NCBI RefSeq assembly: GCF_009917385.1
Contig: NZ_QWLJ01000021.1
Span: 1 to 64,000 of the forward strand
Reading direction: 5' to 3'
DNA: 64,000 nt
Origin: Roseburia sp. 1XD42-34
Lineage (GTDB): Bacteria > Bacillota > Bacilli > Bacillales > Amphibacillaceae
Position 1 is the first letter of the stretch. Each line of letters starts with the position of its first letter. The notes under the pieces are model-generated. The model was not told the DNA's origin. It ran no database searches and was given only the letters and a program-made list of their open reading frames with translations. This document shows, piece after piece, positions 44,030 to 52,856 of this stretch. Both the position numbers and the translations under genes were made by a program.

Positions 44030-45082
44030 TTAGTTCACTTTCTGTCTATTTTTAGTTGCATAAACCATACTTAAGATGGGATTAAAGGTATGTGTTGTTA
44101 CCTGATAGTTATGCGACCGCAGCCACTCGACTAGTAAAGAACGATTTGCATAAAATTCATCCTCTATTGCATAAATAGCTTCATTATTTCCGCTTTCTTC
44201 AAAGTGTTGTAGCGCCTCTTTCCGCTGTGCATCATTTTGAAACATTAAGTCGACGAGACAGATCGCCCCTGTCGGACGTAGCACTCGATCCATTTCAGCT
44301 AACGCAAGTAGTTTTTGTTCATCTGTAATATGATGTAATGCATAACTAGAAACAATTCCATCAATTTGATGATCTAAAATAGGTAAAGCTAAAAAATGAC
44401 CTTTACGAACATCAATTTCTGGGTGCTTTCGCTTACACGCTTGCAACATTTTCTCCGATTGATCTACACCAATAACATGAACTGCTTTTGCTAAAAATTT
44501 AGCGCCTAAATTTCCAGTGCCAATACCAATATCTAAACACGTTTGGCCTGCTTCTAGAGGCATTGTATCAACTACTTTCTCCAAGGCTATGTCATAGTCT
44601 TGGTGGACATTAAAGCGAAAACCATGCAGTTTTAGACTTTGATCATAATCCGCTGCTTGTAGGTCAAAATTCCACCTGTCACGCCAAGACTTTCGTAGCG
44701 ATTTTAACCTTTTTAAGTGTTGTGAAATAGCAATTAAATCGCTATTAGAAATAGATGATTCCATACCTTGTTCTAACAAACCGTCCATGGTATGAATCAT
44801 ATCTTTCATTTCCAACCACTTCTCAAATAGCATAGCACGTTGTAAATTCAAATAATCATGAATACGACATGGCTTTTCATCATCAAGTAACTGCTTTATT
44901 TCTTTAATACCTACACCAAATTCGCGTAATGCTAATATTGTACTGATCCTTACTACTTCTTCATCTGTAAACGTCCGATATTGGTTGTCTTGTTTAGTGG
45001 GTGATATTAGCCCTTTTTCTTCATAAAAACGGATGGATCTTGTTGTTGTGTTTAGCCGTTTGGCAACTTCTTGAATATACAG
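44030..45082 (-). CDS. MerR-type DNA-binding domain fused to a SAM-dependent methyltransferase, probable CTG start
   Basis: A 350-residue fusion. Residues 1-75 form a MerR winged HTH (Y-I-Q-E-V-A-K-R-L-N-T-T-T-R-S-I-R-F-Y-E-E-K-G-L-I). About 75-150 is a helical linker. About 155-345 is a class I methyltransferase (motif I L-D-I-G-I-G-T-G-N-L-G, V-I-G-V-D-Q-S, S-S-Y-A-L-H-H-I). MerR proteins start M-Y-I-x-E; here the codon in that place is CTG (45082-45080), 8 bases after a perfect AAGGAGG, and no ATG/GTG/TTG precedes it in frame. A TTG at 44851 would lose the whole HTH. It heads an operon with a GNAT gene and has a MerR-type promoter, so it probably autoregulates in response to a ligand or SAM-linked signal. 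Confidence 0.8.
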   Translation of the reverse strand: MYIQEVAKRLNTTTRSIRFYEEKGLISPTKQDNQYRTFTDEEVVRISTILALREFGVGIKEIKQLLDDEKPCRIHDYLNLQRAMLFEKWLEMKDMIHTMDGLLEQGMESSISNSDLIAISQHLKRLKSLRKSWRDRWNFDLQAADYDQSLKLHGFRFNVHQDYDIALEKVVDTMPLEAGQTCLDIGIGTGNLGAKFLAKAVHVIGVDQSEKMLQACKRKHPEIDVRKGHFLALPILDHQIDGIVSSYALHHITDEQKLLALAEMDRVLRPTGAICLVDLMFQNDAQRKEALQHFEESGNNEAIYAIEDEFYANRSLLVEWLRSHNYQVTTHTFNPILSMVYATKNRQKVN

Positions 45083-45103
45083 TTTATTCGCCTCCTTATC
45101 CTT

Positions 45104-45134
45104 ATCATAAACGTTAACCTTACGTTAATGTAAA
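45104..45134 (-). promoter_or_regulatory. MerR-type promoter (19-bp spacer with dyad)
   Basis: On the minus strand TTTACA (45134-45129), a 19-base spacer and TATGAT (45109-45104). The spacer carries AACGT...ACGTT, the over-long spacer and dyad by which MerR-family proteins twist a promoter into activity. It lies immediately upstream of the MerR-methyltransferase gene; transcription would start at or just before its AAGGAGG. Confidence 0.8.
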
Positions 45135-45547
45135 GGCTCTTTATTTTAAGTAAAATAAATGGTCATAAAATGAAGCTTCAGACAGTAGAACTTTTTCACC
45201 TTCCAGGGATGGTTAACTCTACGTTATGACTTAAAGATCTTGAACGAATCGTGAAGGCGCCTTCCGATGGCTCCTACTGCGCCTTTTTCTCGTACCTCCC
45301 CCTTTGGTGGAAGTGTCTTTACGCATCTTTCTAGTAACAAAATGCGGAAAATAATGAGAATGGATGCGAGTGTCTACATTATTCAAGCAGATCAGAGTTT
45401 CCAATCATGTAAATTGAACGAGATCTTTATCAGCTGGATATATGGGTGACATAGACAAATATCGCATTTTGCATCTCAAACGATGCCCCTGCCCGGAGTA
45501 AGTATTGTAATTTTAGCGCCTTGTAAAAGTCGATTATATGACGGACG
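45135..45547. other. Intergenic stretch without a supported gene
   Basis: Between the MerR promoter and the nrdF terminator. It contains GCGCCTTCC...GGCTCC-like pieces that faintly recall family A/C repeats and a short open frame without start signals. Nothing firm is seen. Confidence 0.5.
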
Positions 45548-45596
45548 TAAAAAAGCAGACAGTTAAGAGATGGATCTATCTCTTAATCTGCCTGCT
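45548..45596 (-). terminator. Terminator of the nrdEIF operon
   Basis: On the minus strand a stem of about 18 bp (AGCAGGCAG...TTAAGAGAT with ATCTCTTAA...CTGTCTGCT, few mismatches) around ATCC is followed by TTTTTTACG, 40 bases after the nrdF stop. Confidence 0.88.
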
Positions 45597-45635
45597 AGCT
45601 TTTGAACTAGTTACTTGTAAAAGGCCGTCTTGTAC

Positions 45636-46679
45636 TTATAAATCATCAAAACCGTTCAAATCACTTGTTTTCGTATATTGTCTAGATTTCTGTTCAAAGA
45701 AATCTGTTTTCGTGCCATCAAAATTATCGACATATGCACGAATCCACTTCATCGGATTTTCGGTATAGTCTGGATATACATCATGGAGACCCATCATCCG
45801 TAACATCTTATTCGCACGATACTTAATATATCCAGCCATTTCATCCAAATCAATACCTTCTACATTGCCAAGAACATAATTCGACCACTCGATTTCCAAT
45901 TCGACGGACTGCTTAAAATGGTCATACACCCATTGGATAAACGTTCCATTATTATACTCTGGATTTTCTGCTAGTGTAGCACGAAATAGTTCTGATATAA
46001 AACGCCCATGCTCCAGTTCATCGCGGTTAATATAACTAATCATCGTGGATGTACCGACCATTTTATTATAACGCGCCAAGTTATAGAAAAACGCAAAACC
46101 AGAATAGAAGAACATTCCTTCTAATAAAGCTGTGTACACTAACGTCTTTAAAATATTTTCGATCGTAGGCTCTTCTACAAAGGTATTATACTGCTTTGTT
46201 AAATTCTCATTTCGTTTGAGCAACACAGAATCTGTACGTCCTAGCTGAAAAGACTTATTCTGTTCATCTAATGAGACAACGGAAGATAATACGTAGGAAT
46301 AGCTTTCATTATGCACCGCTTCTTGTTGTGCGATTACAGCCATAATAGATTGCACAGATGGGTCGGTTGCATACAAAGAAATGAGTAAAGCTGTTCGGGT
46401 TTGTGGTGCGTCTAATGTGGATAGCAAGCCAATGATTTTTAAATATGCGTCCTGTTCCTCTTCTGTAAGTGTTGGGAACTGTTTAATATCACTTTGCATA
46501 TTCACTTCATCTGCTTGCCAGTAATTACCCACTAACCGTTTATACATTTTATACCAGTGTGGATAAGCAATATCATTCCAATTTAAAATACCACTGGATT
46601 CCCCTCCAAACACCCCTGTTGACTTATTTGGATTTAACGGTTCTAGTGTCTTTGCTTTTTCCAGTATTACTTTTGCCAT
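45636..46679 (-). CDS. nrdF: Class I ribonucleotide reductase small (radical) subunit, NrdF type
   Basis: A 347-residue ferritin-like protein that generates the tyrosyl radical for ribonucleotide reduction. All dimetal ligands are in place: D90, E120, H123, E187, E221, H224, with the radical Tyr at 127 (E-A-V-H-N-E-S-Y). With nrdI beside it a Mn-Tyr class Ib cofactor is expected. The sequence is clearly unlike the B. subtilis housekeeping NrdF (long N-terminus MAKVILEKAKTLEPLNP, L-S-T-L-D-A-P-Q in place of L-T-L-L-D-T). ATG with GGAG at 9 bases; the start lies 56 bases inside nrdI. Confidence 0.92.
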   Translation of the reverse strand: MAKVILEKAKTLEPLNPNKSTGVFGGESSGILNWNDIAYPHWYKMYKRLVGNYWQADEVNMQSDIKQFPTLTEEEQDAYLKIIGLLSTLDAPQTRTALLISLYATDPSVQSIMAVIAQQEAVHNESYSYVLSSVVSLDEQNKSFQLGRTDSVLLKRNENLTKQYNTFVEEPTIENILKTLVYTALLEGMFFYSGFAFFYNLARYNKMVGTSTMISYINRDELEHGRFISELFRATLAENPEYNNGTFIQWVYDHFKQSVELEIEWSNYVLGNVEGIDLDEMAGYIKYRANKMLRMMGLHDVYPDYTENPMKWIRAYVDNFDGTKTDFFEQKSRQYTKTSDLNGFDDL

Positions 46680-47112
46680 GATATAATACTCCTTCCACCC
46701 AGTTCTTTATATATTGCTCTTGTTTTCCTCTCGGCGACTGTTCAATTTTTAATCCAGACCAAGGACTATGATAAAATTTGACCAACTTATCTACAGCGCG
46801 GCAAAATAAGTCATCGCCGCCAAATTGTGTATCACCTGTACCAAATACAGCGACATTTTCCGGTTTATACCCAACCTCAAGAATAAAATCCTTCACTTCT
46901 TCAGGTGTACTTCCCATATCCCACGTAAAGGTGCCAAGGAAGATGATATCATAGGAGGAAGGATCAACTGGCGGATCAATCCCAATGCGATGAACCGCCG
47001 TTTCCACTCCATTTGCATGTAATTCATCTTGAATAATCGTTGCTACTTCTTGGGTATTGCCACTATACGTCAAATAAGCGATCAGTACTCTCAACTTTGA
47101 CACCATTCGCAT
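46624..47112 (-). CDS. nrdI: NrdI flavodoxin-like activator of class Ib ribonucleotide reductase
   Basis: A 162-residue flavodoxin that supplies oxidant for assembly of the Mn-tyrosyl cofactor of NrdF. The FMN loop is A-Y-L-T-Y-S-G-N-T-Q-E (about 12-22), with later G-T-F-T-W-D-M-G-S-T-P and F-G-T-G-D-T-Q-F-G-G-D segments. It is longer than common NrdI proteins (about 120-135) because its last 19 residues are read from the start of nrdF in another frame. Its start overlaps the end of nrdE by 22 bases. The three genes are thus tightly coupled. Confidence 0.88.
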   Translation of the reverse strand: MRMVSKLRVLIAYLTYSGNTQEVATIIQDELHANGVETAVHRIGIDPPVDPSSYDIIFLGTFTWDMGSTPEEVKDFILEVGYKPENVAVFGTGDTQFGGDDLFCRAVDKLVKFYHSPWSGLKIEQSPRGKQEQYIKNWVEGVLYHGKSNTGKSKDTRTVKSK

Positions 47113-49322
47113 TCTTCCACTTCATTGGAAGTAGAACGGACATAATAGGTCGTTTTTAACCCTTCTCTCCACGCTTGCAAATGCAAATCAAGCAAAATAG
47201 AAGCCCGAATTGTATTTGGTACATAGAAGTTAAAGGAAAGGCTTTGATCAATATGTCGCTGTCTAGCAGCATTTTGCTTGACCGACCAGCGCTGATCCAC
47301 AATATAGGCAGAACGACGATATACATCGTATGTCTTGTGCGTTAAGTCTGGTGCTGTTACTGGAATTTTAAAGTCTTTCTTTTCTTCATAATAGAACGGT
47401 TTAAAGATTGGATCGATACTAGCTGTAGAGCCGGCAATCATTGCAGTGGTTGAGTTTGGTGCAACAGCCATTAAATAACCATTGCGGATACCATTCTGTT
47501 TTACATCATCTTTTAATGCAAGCCATTCTGTTTTGTCGTAACCCTTTTGGTCAAAGTATTCCCCTGAACTCCATTTACTTCCTGAAAACGCAGGGTAACT
47601 TCCTTTTTCTTTGCTTAGCTCCATGCTTGCTTGGATGGTCAGAAACGCAATTCGCTCATACAATTCATCAGCATAGTTCACCGCTTCTTCTGTTTCCCAT
47701 TTCATATTGTTTTGCGCAAGAAGATGGTGCCATCCGAATGTTCCAAGCCCAATGGCTCGATATTTTTTATTCGTTAATTGAGCCTGCATTATTGGTAATG
47801 TGTTAATATCAATCACATTGTCTAACATACGCACTTGAATTTTTATTAACCGATCTAGAACTTCATCTGGGACAGCTTTTCCAAGATTAATCGAGCTTAA
47901 ATTACAGACGACATAGTCACCAGATTTATATTTTTTCACGATCGTATTTTCATTTTCCAAAAATTCCTCCACAAACTCAGAAGGAGATTGGTTTTGGGTG
48001 ATTTCTGTACAAAGGTTGGAGCAATAGATCATCCCTTTGTGGCTATTGCTATTTTGACGATTCACCTCATCACGATAGAACATAAATGGTGTTCCTGATT
48101 CTAGTTGTGATTTCATAATTCGTTTCATGATATCGATAGCTGGTATTTTTCGTTTTGATAATTCCTCTGAGTTCACGCATTCCTCATATTTTTCCCGCCA
48201 AGTTCCATTCTCTTTTGTCTCATCGTAAAAATCTTCTAATGAATATCCCATGACTTGTCTCACTTCATGAGGATCGAATAAATACCAATCACCACGTTTT
48301 TCCACTTGTTCCATAAATAGGTCTGGCAACGTTACACCGGTAAAAATATCATGTGCGCGCATTCGCTCATCGCCATTATTCAGCTTCAAGTCAAGGAATG
48401 CCTCGATATCACGGTGCCAAACATCTAAATAAACAGCAATAGCACCTTTTCTCGTTCCTAACTGATCGACGTTTACTGCTGTATTGTTCAGCTGTTTAAT
48501 CCAAGGAACAACTCCACTGGACATTCCTTTAAATCCTTTAATGGAGCTTCCACGGCTGCGGATTTTCCCCATATATACGCCAATACCGCCACCATTTTTA
48601 GACAATTTAGCAATATCGGTATTGCTATCATAAATAGACTGTAAGCTATCATCAACAGTATCAATAAAACAGCTGGAAAGTTGACCGTGTGTTTTCCCGG
48701 CATTAGCCAATGTTGGTGTCGCTACCGTCATGTATAAATTACTTAATGCCCAGTACGCTTCTAGCACATGCTCTGTCCGACTGGCTTTATCTTCATGTTG
48801 CATAAGCGTCATAGCAATAATCATCCAGCGCTCTTGCGGTAGTTCAAACACATTTTTATCATGATCTGTTGCCAAATAGCGGGTTGTTAATGTATGTAAC
48901 CCTAAATAGGTAAAATACAAGTCTCTCGCTGGGTCAATCTGATTGGCAAAATGATCAATTTCAGCTTTCGAATACTTTTCTAAAAGAGTCGTTCTATAAA
49001 TATTCTCTTCCGTGAGCATTGTAATTAATTGATAAAAATCACCATATTCACCCGTATTGTATTGACGATTTTGACGTGCTTGGTGGTAAAGCTGCTGTAA
49101 ATAAATTCGGCTGGCTACATACGTCCAATCAGGCGCAGATTCATCCATATTCTCCAAAGCATTTTGCACAAGTATATCCAATGCTTTGTCTATCGGTGTA
49201 TCCTCTTGAATCGTTTTGAAAGCCTTGTCCTTATATGCTTCTGTTTCAACAGCTAACCCCTGTTGCGCACGATCGATAATTTCTACAAGTTTATCTCTTG
49301 TAGTTGCGATGTCGATGATCAT
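47091..49322 (-). CDS. nrdE: Class I ribonucleoside-diphosphate reductase large subunit
   Basis: A 743-residue catalytic subunit reducing NDPs to dNDPs. Active-site motifs include Q-L-S-S-C-F-I-D (first redox Cys), N-G-G-G-I-G-V-Y-M-G, N-L-C-T-E-I (radical Cys, Asn, Glu), V-A-P-N-S-T-T-A-M-I-A-G (partner/substrate loop) and a C-terminal thioredoxin-reactive pair C738-x-x-C741 (CEWC). No full ATP-cone is evident at the N-terminus. At 743 residues it is longer than the B. subtilis NrdE (about 700), again pointing to a separate lineage for this operon. ATG with GGAGG upstream. Confidence 0.92.
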   Translation of the reverse strand: MIIDIATTRDKLVEIIDRAQQGLAVETEAYKDKAFKTIQEDTPIDKALDILVQNALENMDESAPDWTYVASRIYLQQLYHQARQNRQYNTGEYGDFYQLITMLTEENIYRTTLLEKYSKAEIDHFANQIDPARDLYFTYLGLHTLTTRYLATDHDKNVFELPQERWMIIAMTLMQHEDKASRTEHVLEAYWALSNLYMTVATPTLANAGKTHGQLSSCFIDTVDDSLQSIYDSNTDIAKLSKNGGGIGVYMGKIRSRGSSIKGFKGMSSGVVPWIKQLNNTAVNVDQLGTRKGAIAVYLDVWHRDIEAFLDLKLNNGDERMRAHDIFTGVTLPDLFMEQVEKRGDWYLFDPHEVRQVMGYSLEDFYDETKENGTWREKYEECVNSEELSKRKIPAIDIMKRIMKSQLESGTPFMFYRDEVNRQNSNSHKGMIYCSNLCTEITQNQSPSEFVEEFLENENTIVKKYKSGDYVVCNLSSINLGKAVPDEVLDRLIKIQVRMLDNVIDINTLPIMQAQLTNKKYRAIGLGTFGWHHLLAQNNMKWETEEAVNYADELYERIAFLTIQASMELSKEKGSYPAFSGSKWSSGEYFDQKGYDKTEWLALKDDVKQNGIRNGYLMAVAPNSTTAMIAGSTASIDPIFKPFYYEEKKDFKIPVTAPDLTHKTYDVYRRSAYIVDQRWSVKQNAARQRHIDQSLSFNFYVPNTIRASILLDLHLQAWREGLKTTYYVRSTSNEVEECEWCQS

Positions 49323-49691
49323 TCATAATCCTCCCTTTATATACTTAAACCCTTTAAGGGTGATAATACATGCCTTGTAACCTAAAAGCGGTTGTTAGAA
49401 TAGTGCACTAAAAATGACTCATCTATGTTTCTAGTTGACTATAAACAATTTAGATGCTGTTCGAGAATCCAGTAAATAGGCAATAGAAAACTCGGCAATC
49501 ATGCCAAGCTTGTCATTTACAATTCTAAAACTGGATCTGTAATGTTCCTTCTAGCTGCTATCCCAACTGCTCACTAATCTAACTGGAAAACTTGAGGATC
49601 AGCCTCTGTATCATTGTGCGTGTAACTACACTTACTAACGAGTGCAAAACTCGCAATTTTCTAATAATAACAACCTGATTTTTAACTTAAA
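49323..49691. other. Long leader between NrdR boxes and nrdE
   Basis: About 370 bases without an open reading frame. I looked for a cobalamin riboswitch and other class-typical leader motifs and found none. AACGG-type structure is weak; one AAACTCGCAA/TTGCGAG-like inverted segment is near 49645. Purpose unknown. Confidence 0.5.
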
Positions 49692-49739
49692 ACACAATAT
49701 ATAGTATGTTTACAAAGAAATGATTACGATATATTGTGT
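49692..49739 (-). promoter_or_regulatory. Tandem NrdR boxes of the nrdEIF operon
   Basis: ACACAATATATAGTAT (49692-49707) and TTACGATATATTGTGT (49724-49739) both fit the NrdR consensus acaCwAtATaTwGtgt, the first with one mismatch. Their centres are 32 bases apart, the three-turn spacing expected for cooperative NrdR binding. This implies dATP/ATP-dependent repression of nrdEIF. No clean sigma-A promoter could be fixed around them. Confidence 0.8.
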
Positions 49740-50417
49740 TTACAAGCTTAGCATATAAACTCTATTATTGCAATCTATTTTTAGACCTATATAACATCTT
49801 CTCATCCCTTTTAAATACTGTCTGAACCATATTAGTAGCAGATAGAAAAAAAGATTTTTTTATTTTGCTAGAAATTAGTAGATTGCTGTTGCATTAGCAA
49901 TGCACCTACAGGACATGAGGAAAGGGAATTTACCGTTAGTAAGTTGCTTTACCCTTTTCTTTATAAAATGGACCAAGAGCTTCTGAATAAGTCCACTAAT
50001 TAAATGTCGTTAAATCCCCGCTAATGAAAGAAGATTTACATCCAAAAATAAAACACACAAACTATATTATATACTTTTTTAACTTTATTTAAAATGGTTT
50101 GCTGTCGAAGCAATAAAATTACAACCAAACGACATCATTTTTTGTCTAGACTTATCAATTGCTTTCCCTTTTGTCTGCTGTTTCAATCTCCTTTTTTTTC
50201 TTTCGGCTAATTACTTAGGGAGTGCGTCTTCACTCATATGCTGCTTGGCATCTATTTCCTATTTCTTACATAATATATGGTAAATAATCCTGTTTTAAAC
50301 GAACGATTAACGGCTTCTAACTAATGTAAAAAAGGTATAATCCTAAATTGAATTGTATCCGCTTTCATGATAGGATGAAGGCAAGTAATTTCAGCTAGAC
50401 AAATTGGAGGGGGAATA
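49740..50417. other. Spacer upstream of fdhF
   Basis: About 680 AT-rich bases without a supported gene. A possible sigma-A promoter for the molybdoenzyme is TTGAAT, 17 bases, TAGGAT near 50350-50378. The ribosome site GGAGGGGG precedes ATG 50418. Confidence 0.4.
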
Positions 50418-52769
50418 ATGGGTAAAACGAAACATACTGGTCCCATCAAACTATCCAAATGGCCAACCCCATCACTATGGGTTAGTAAGGTTCCATTTGG
50501 TCTTGGGAAAGTAAAACCACATCACATTCGCGATACCGTTAAAGTCGCTTGGGAAAATAAAGATAGGCTTCCATACGCTACACGTATCCTTACCCAGGGT
50601 GTGTGTGATGGTTGTGCCCTTGGAGTACAAGGACTTAAAGATCAAACATTAACCGGACCACACCTTTGTACCACCCGTTTAAATGTTCTTCGTTTGAATA
50701 CCATGCCAGCAATTAATCAAGATATTCTGCATGCTGATATAGAAACATTACGTAAAATGAACAGCACGGAATTACGACAGCTCGGTCGTATTCCTTATCC
50801 ACTCATCCGGAAGCCGGGAGACCGTCAATTTCACCGTATTTCCTGGGATCAGGCGCTTAACTATATTGCCGACAAAATGCGTGCACTTCACCCAAAACAA
50901 TTTTCCTTTTATTCTACATCTCGCGGTATAACGAACGAAACGTATTATGTGCTTGGTAAGGTAGCCCGTTTTCTTGGTACGAACAATATTGATAATGCAT
51001 CCAGAATATGCCATTCACCATCTAAAACAGCATTAACTCGTTCCGTAGGAGTTGGCGCCTCCACTTGCAATTATAAAGATTGGATCGGTACAGATGTTTT
51101 GTTGTTTTGGGGGTCTGTCGCAGCTAATAATCAGCCTGTTTCTACAAAATATATGTATGCTGCAAAAAAGAAAGGAACGAAAATCATTGTCATAAATCCA
51201 TATTATGAACCATCAATGGATGAATATTGGATTCCTTCTATTGCCGAATCTGCTTTATTCGGTACCAAGATAGCAGATGATGTTTACCAGGTAAATATTG
51301 GTGGCGACATTGCCTTTATGCACGGTATTATGAAACATTGGTTTGACATGGAAAAGGAACAACCTGGATCAGCTCTAAACCACGACTTTATCCAAGCGCA
51401 TGTTAATGGGGTAGAGGCTCTAAAAGCAAAGGTAGAATCCCATACGTGGGAACAATTGGAGCAATCCTCCGGCATCTCTAAACTAAGGATGATCGAATTA
51501 GCTACTATCCTAGCAAATTCCAAATCGGCTGTTTTCGTCTGGTCAATGGGACTAACCCAACACCGATTTGGTACAGATAATATCTCACAGGTTGCAAATC
51601 TAGCATTACTGCGAGGATTTATCGGACGTGAGCATTGCGGCTTAATGCCGATTCGTGGGCACTCCGGTGTACAAGGATCGGGTGAAATGGGAGCAGACCC
51701 GTTTTCTTTACCGGGTGGAAGCATGAATGACGAACATCGTGAACGTGTAGAGAAAATTTGGAAATTCGATATTCCGACTTGGCAAGGAGATATTGTTGGG
51801 GCATCACTAGAGAACGCTCATTTACCCGAAGACCATGAACGTAAGTTAAGGCTGTACTATATGTCTGGCGGGAATTTTCTTGAGACGATGCCAAACCCTG
51901 ATTATATCCAATCATGCTTGGAAAATATAGAACTACAAGTGCATCAGGATATTATATTTAATACGTCTACACTAGTGGATGCCAAAGAAGCTGTTATTGT
52001 TTTACCTGCAATGACAAGGTATGAGCAGCCTGGCGGCGGAACTTCCACTTCTACAGAAAGAATGGTCTATTTTTCACCAGAGATTAAAGGTCCCCGTATA
52101 AAAGAAGCCCGTTCAGAATGGGAGATTTATATAGATTTAGCAAAGCGGGTAAGACCTGAGGCTAAAGACCTGATTCACTTCCCGACTGCGCGTGCTATTC
52201 GTGAAGAAATCGCAAAAGCCGCTCCTAATTACAATGGTATTCAGTATTTAAATGAAAAAGGAGATGTTTTCCAATGGGGTGGTGCTTGGCTTTGTGAGGA
52301 TGGCATTTGTCCAACACCCGATGGAAGAGGTAATCTCATTGCGATGGACATTCCAGAATTAAGGAAGCCGGAAGGGCATTTTTATGTCACGACACGTAGA
52401 GGTAAGCAATTTAACTCAATGATATATAGTGAAACAGATCCATTTAACAATGCGCATAGAGATGATATCTTAGTGAATCAACAAGATGCAGTATCCCTTG
52501 ATATTCAAAAGGGCGAACAAGTAGTTGTATATAACCAACACGGGTTATATGCAGGACGTGCCAAGTTCGCCCCTGTCAAAGCCGGAAATCTGGAAGTGCA
52601 TTGGCCAGAGGGAAATGTTCTCATCCCCAAAGGCGTTTACGAACAATATGCAGGCATACCTGAATATAATACAGCAGTAATATTAGAAAAGGCCGTCACC
52701 TATTATGCACAGAAAGATGTTAAATATGCCGAAAAGCGAGTGGAAGAATTAGAAATCGACAGTCATTAA
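50418..52769 (+). CDS. FdhF/YdeP-family molybdopterin oxidoreductase
   Basis: A 783-residue cytosolic molybdoenzyme of the formate-dehydrogenase-like FdhF/YdeP family. The Mo-ligand position is C198 in S-R-I-C-H-S-P-S-K-T-A-L, matching the selenocysteine/Cys site of FdhF. The usual N-terminal four-Cys Fe-S pattern is reduced: only C63, C66 (C-D-G-C) and C84 are seen. The C-terminal molybdopterin-dinucleotide domain (about 655-770) includes R-G-K-Q-F-N-S-M and D-P-F-N-N-A-H-R. Formate oxidation is not proven for YdeP proteins, some of which affect acid resistance. fdhD follows and supports a formate-dehydrogenase-like maturation need. Confidence 0.88.
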   Translation: MGKTKHTGPIKLSKWPTPSLWVSKVPFGLGKVKPHHIRDTVKVAWENKDRLPYATRILTQGVCDGCALGVQGLKDQTLTGPHLCTTRLNVLRLNTMPAINQDILHADIETLRKMNSTELRQLGRIPYPLIRKPGDRQFHRISWDQALNYIADKMRALHPKQFSFYSTSRGITNETYYVLGKVARFLGTNNIDNASRICHSPSKTALTRSVGVGASTCNYKDWIGTDVLLFWGSVAANNQPVSTKYMYAAKKKGTKIIVINPYYEPSMDEYWIPSIAESALFGTKIADDVYQVNIGGDIAFMHGIMKHWFDMEKEQPGSALNHDFIQAHVNGVEALKAKVESHTWEQLEQSSGISKLRMIELATILANSKSAVFVWSMGLTQHRFGTDNISQVANLALLRGFIGREHCGLMPIRGHSGVQGSGEMGADPFSLPGGSMNDEHRERVEKIWKFDIPTWQGDIVGASLENAHLPEDHERKLRLYYMSGGNFLETMPNPDYIQSCLENIELQVHQDIIFNTSTLVDAKEAVIVLPAMTRYEQPGGGTSTSTERMVYFSPEIKGPRIKEARSEWEIYIDLAKRVRPEAKDLIHFPTARAIREEIAKAAPNYNGIQYLNEKGDVFQWGGAWLCEDGICPTPDGRGNLIAMDIPELRKPEGHFYVTTRRGKQFNSMIYSETDPFNNAHRDDILVNQQDAVSLDIQKGEQVVVYNQHGLYAGRAKFAPVKAGNLEVHWPEGNVLIPKGVYEQYAGIPEYNTAVILEKAVTYYAQKDVKYAEKRVEELEIDSH

Positions 52770-52787
52770 GCGTGCTCACATATAAAA

Positions 52788-52838
52788 GCGTTGTTCAAAA
52801 ATACACTAGAATGACAATTCCTTCGCTTTTGAACACGC
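52788..52838 (+). other. Hairpin between the molybdoenzyme and fdhD genes
   Basis: GCGTTGTTCAAAA (52788-52800) pairs with TTTTGAACACGC (52827-52838), one bulge, and is followed by ACAAAAAGG. It could attenuate transcription into fdhD or mark processing; it lacks a U-run. Confidence 0.5.
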
Positions 52839-52856
52839 ACAAAAAGGGAGGATTAC

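Noticed and set aside
49323..49691. Cobalamin riboswitch in the nrdE leader
   Set aside because: Considered because some nrd operons have one, but the conserved B12-box core (GCCACTG-like) is not present on the transcribed strand.
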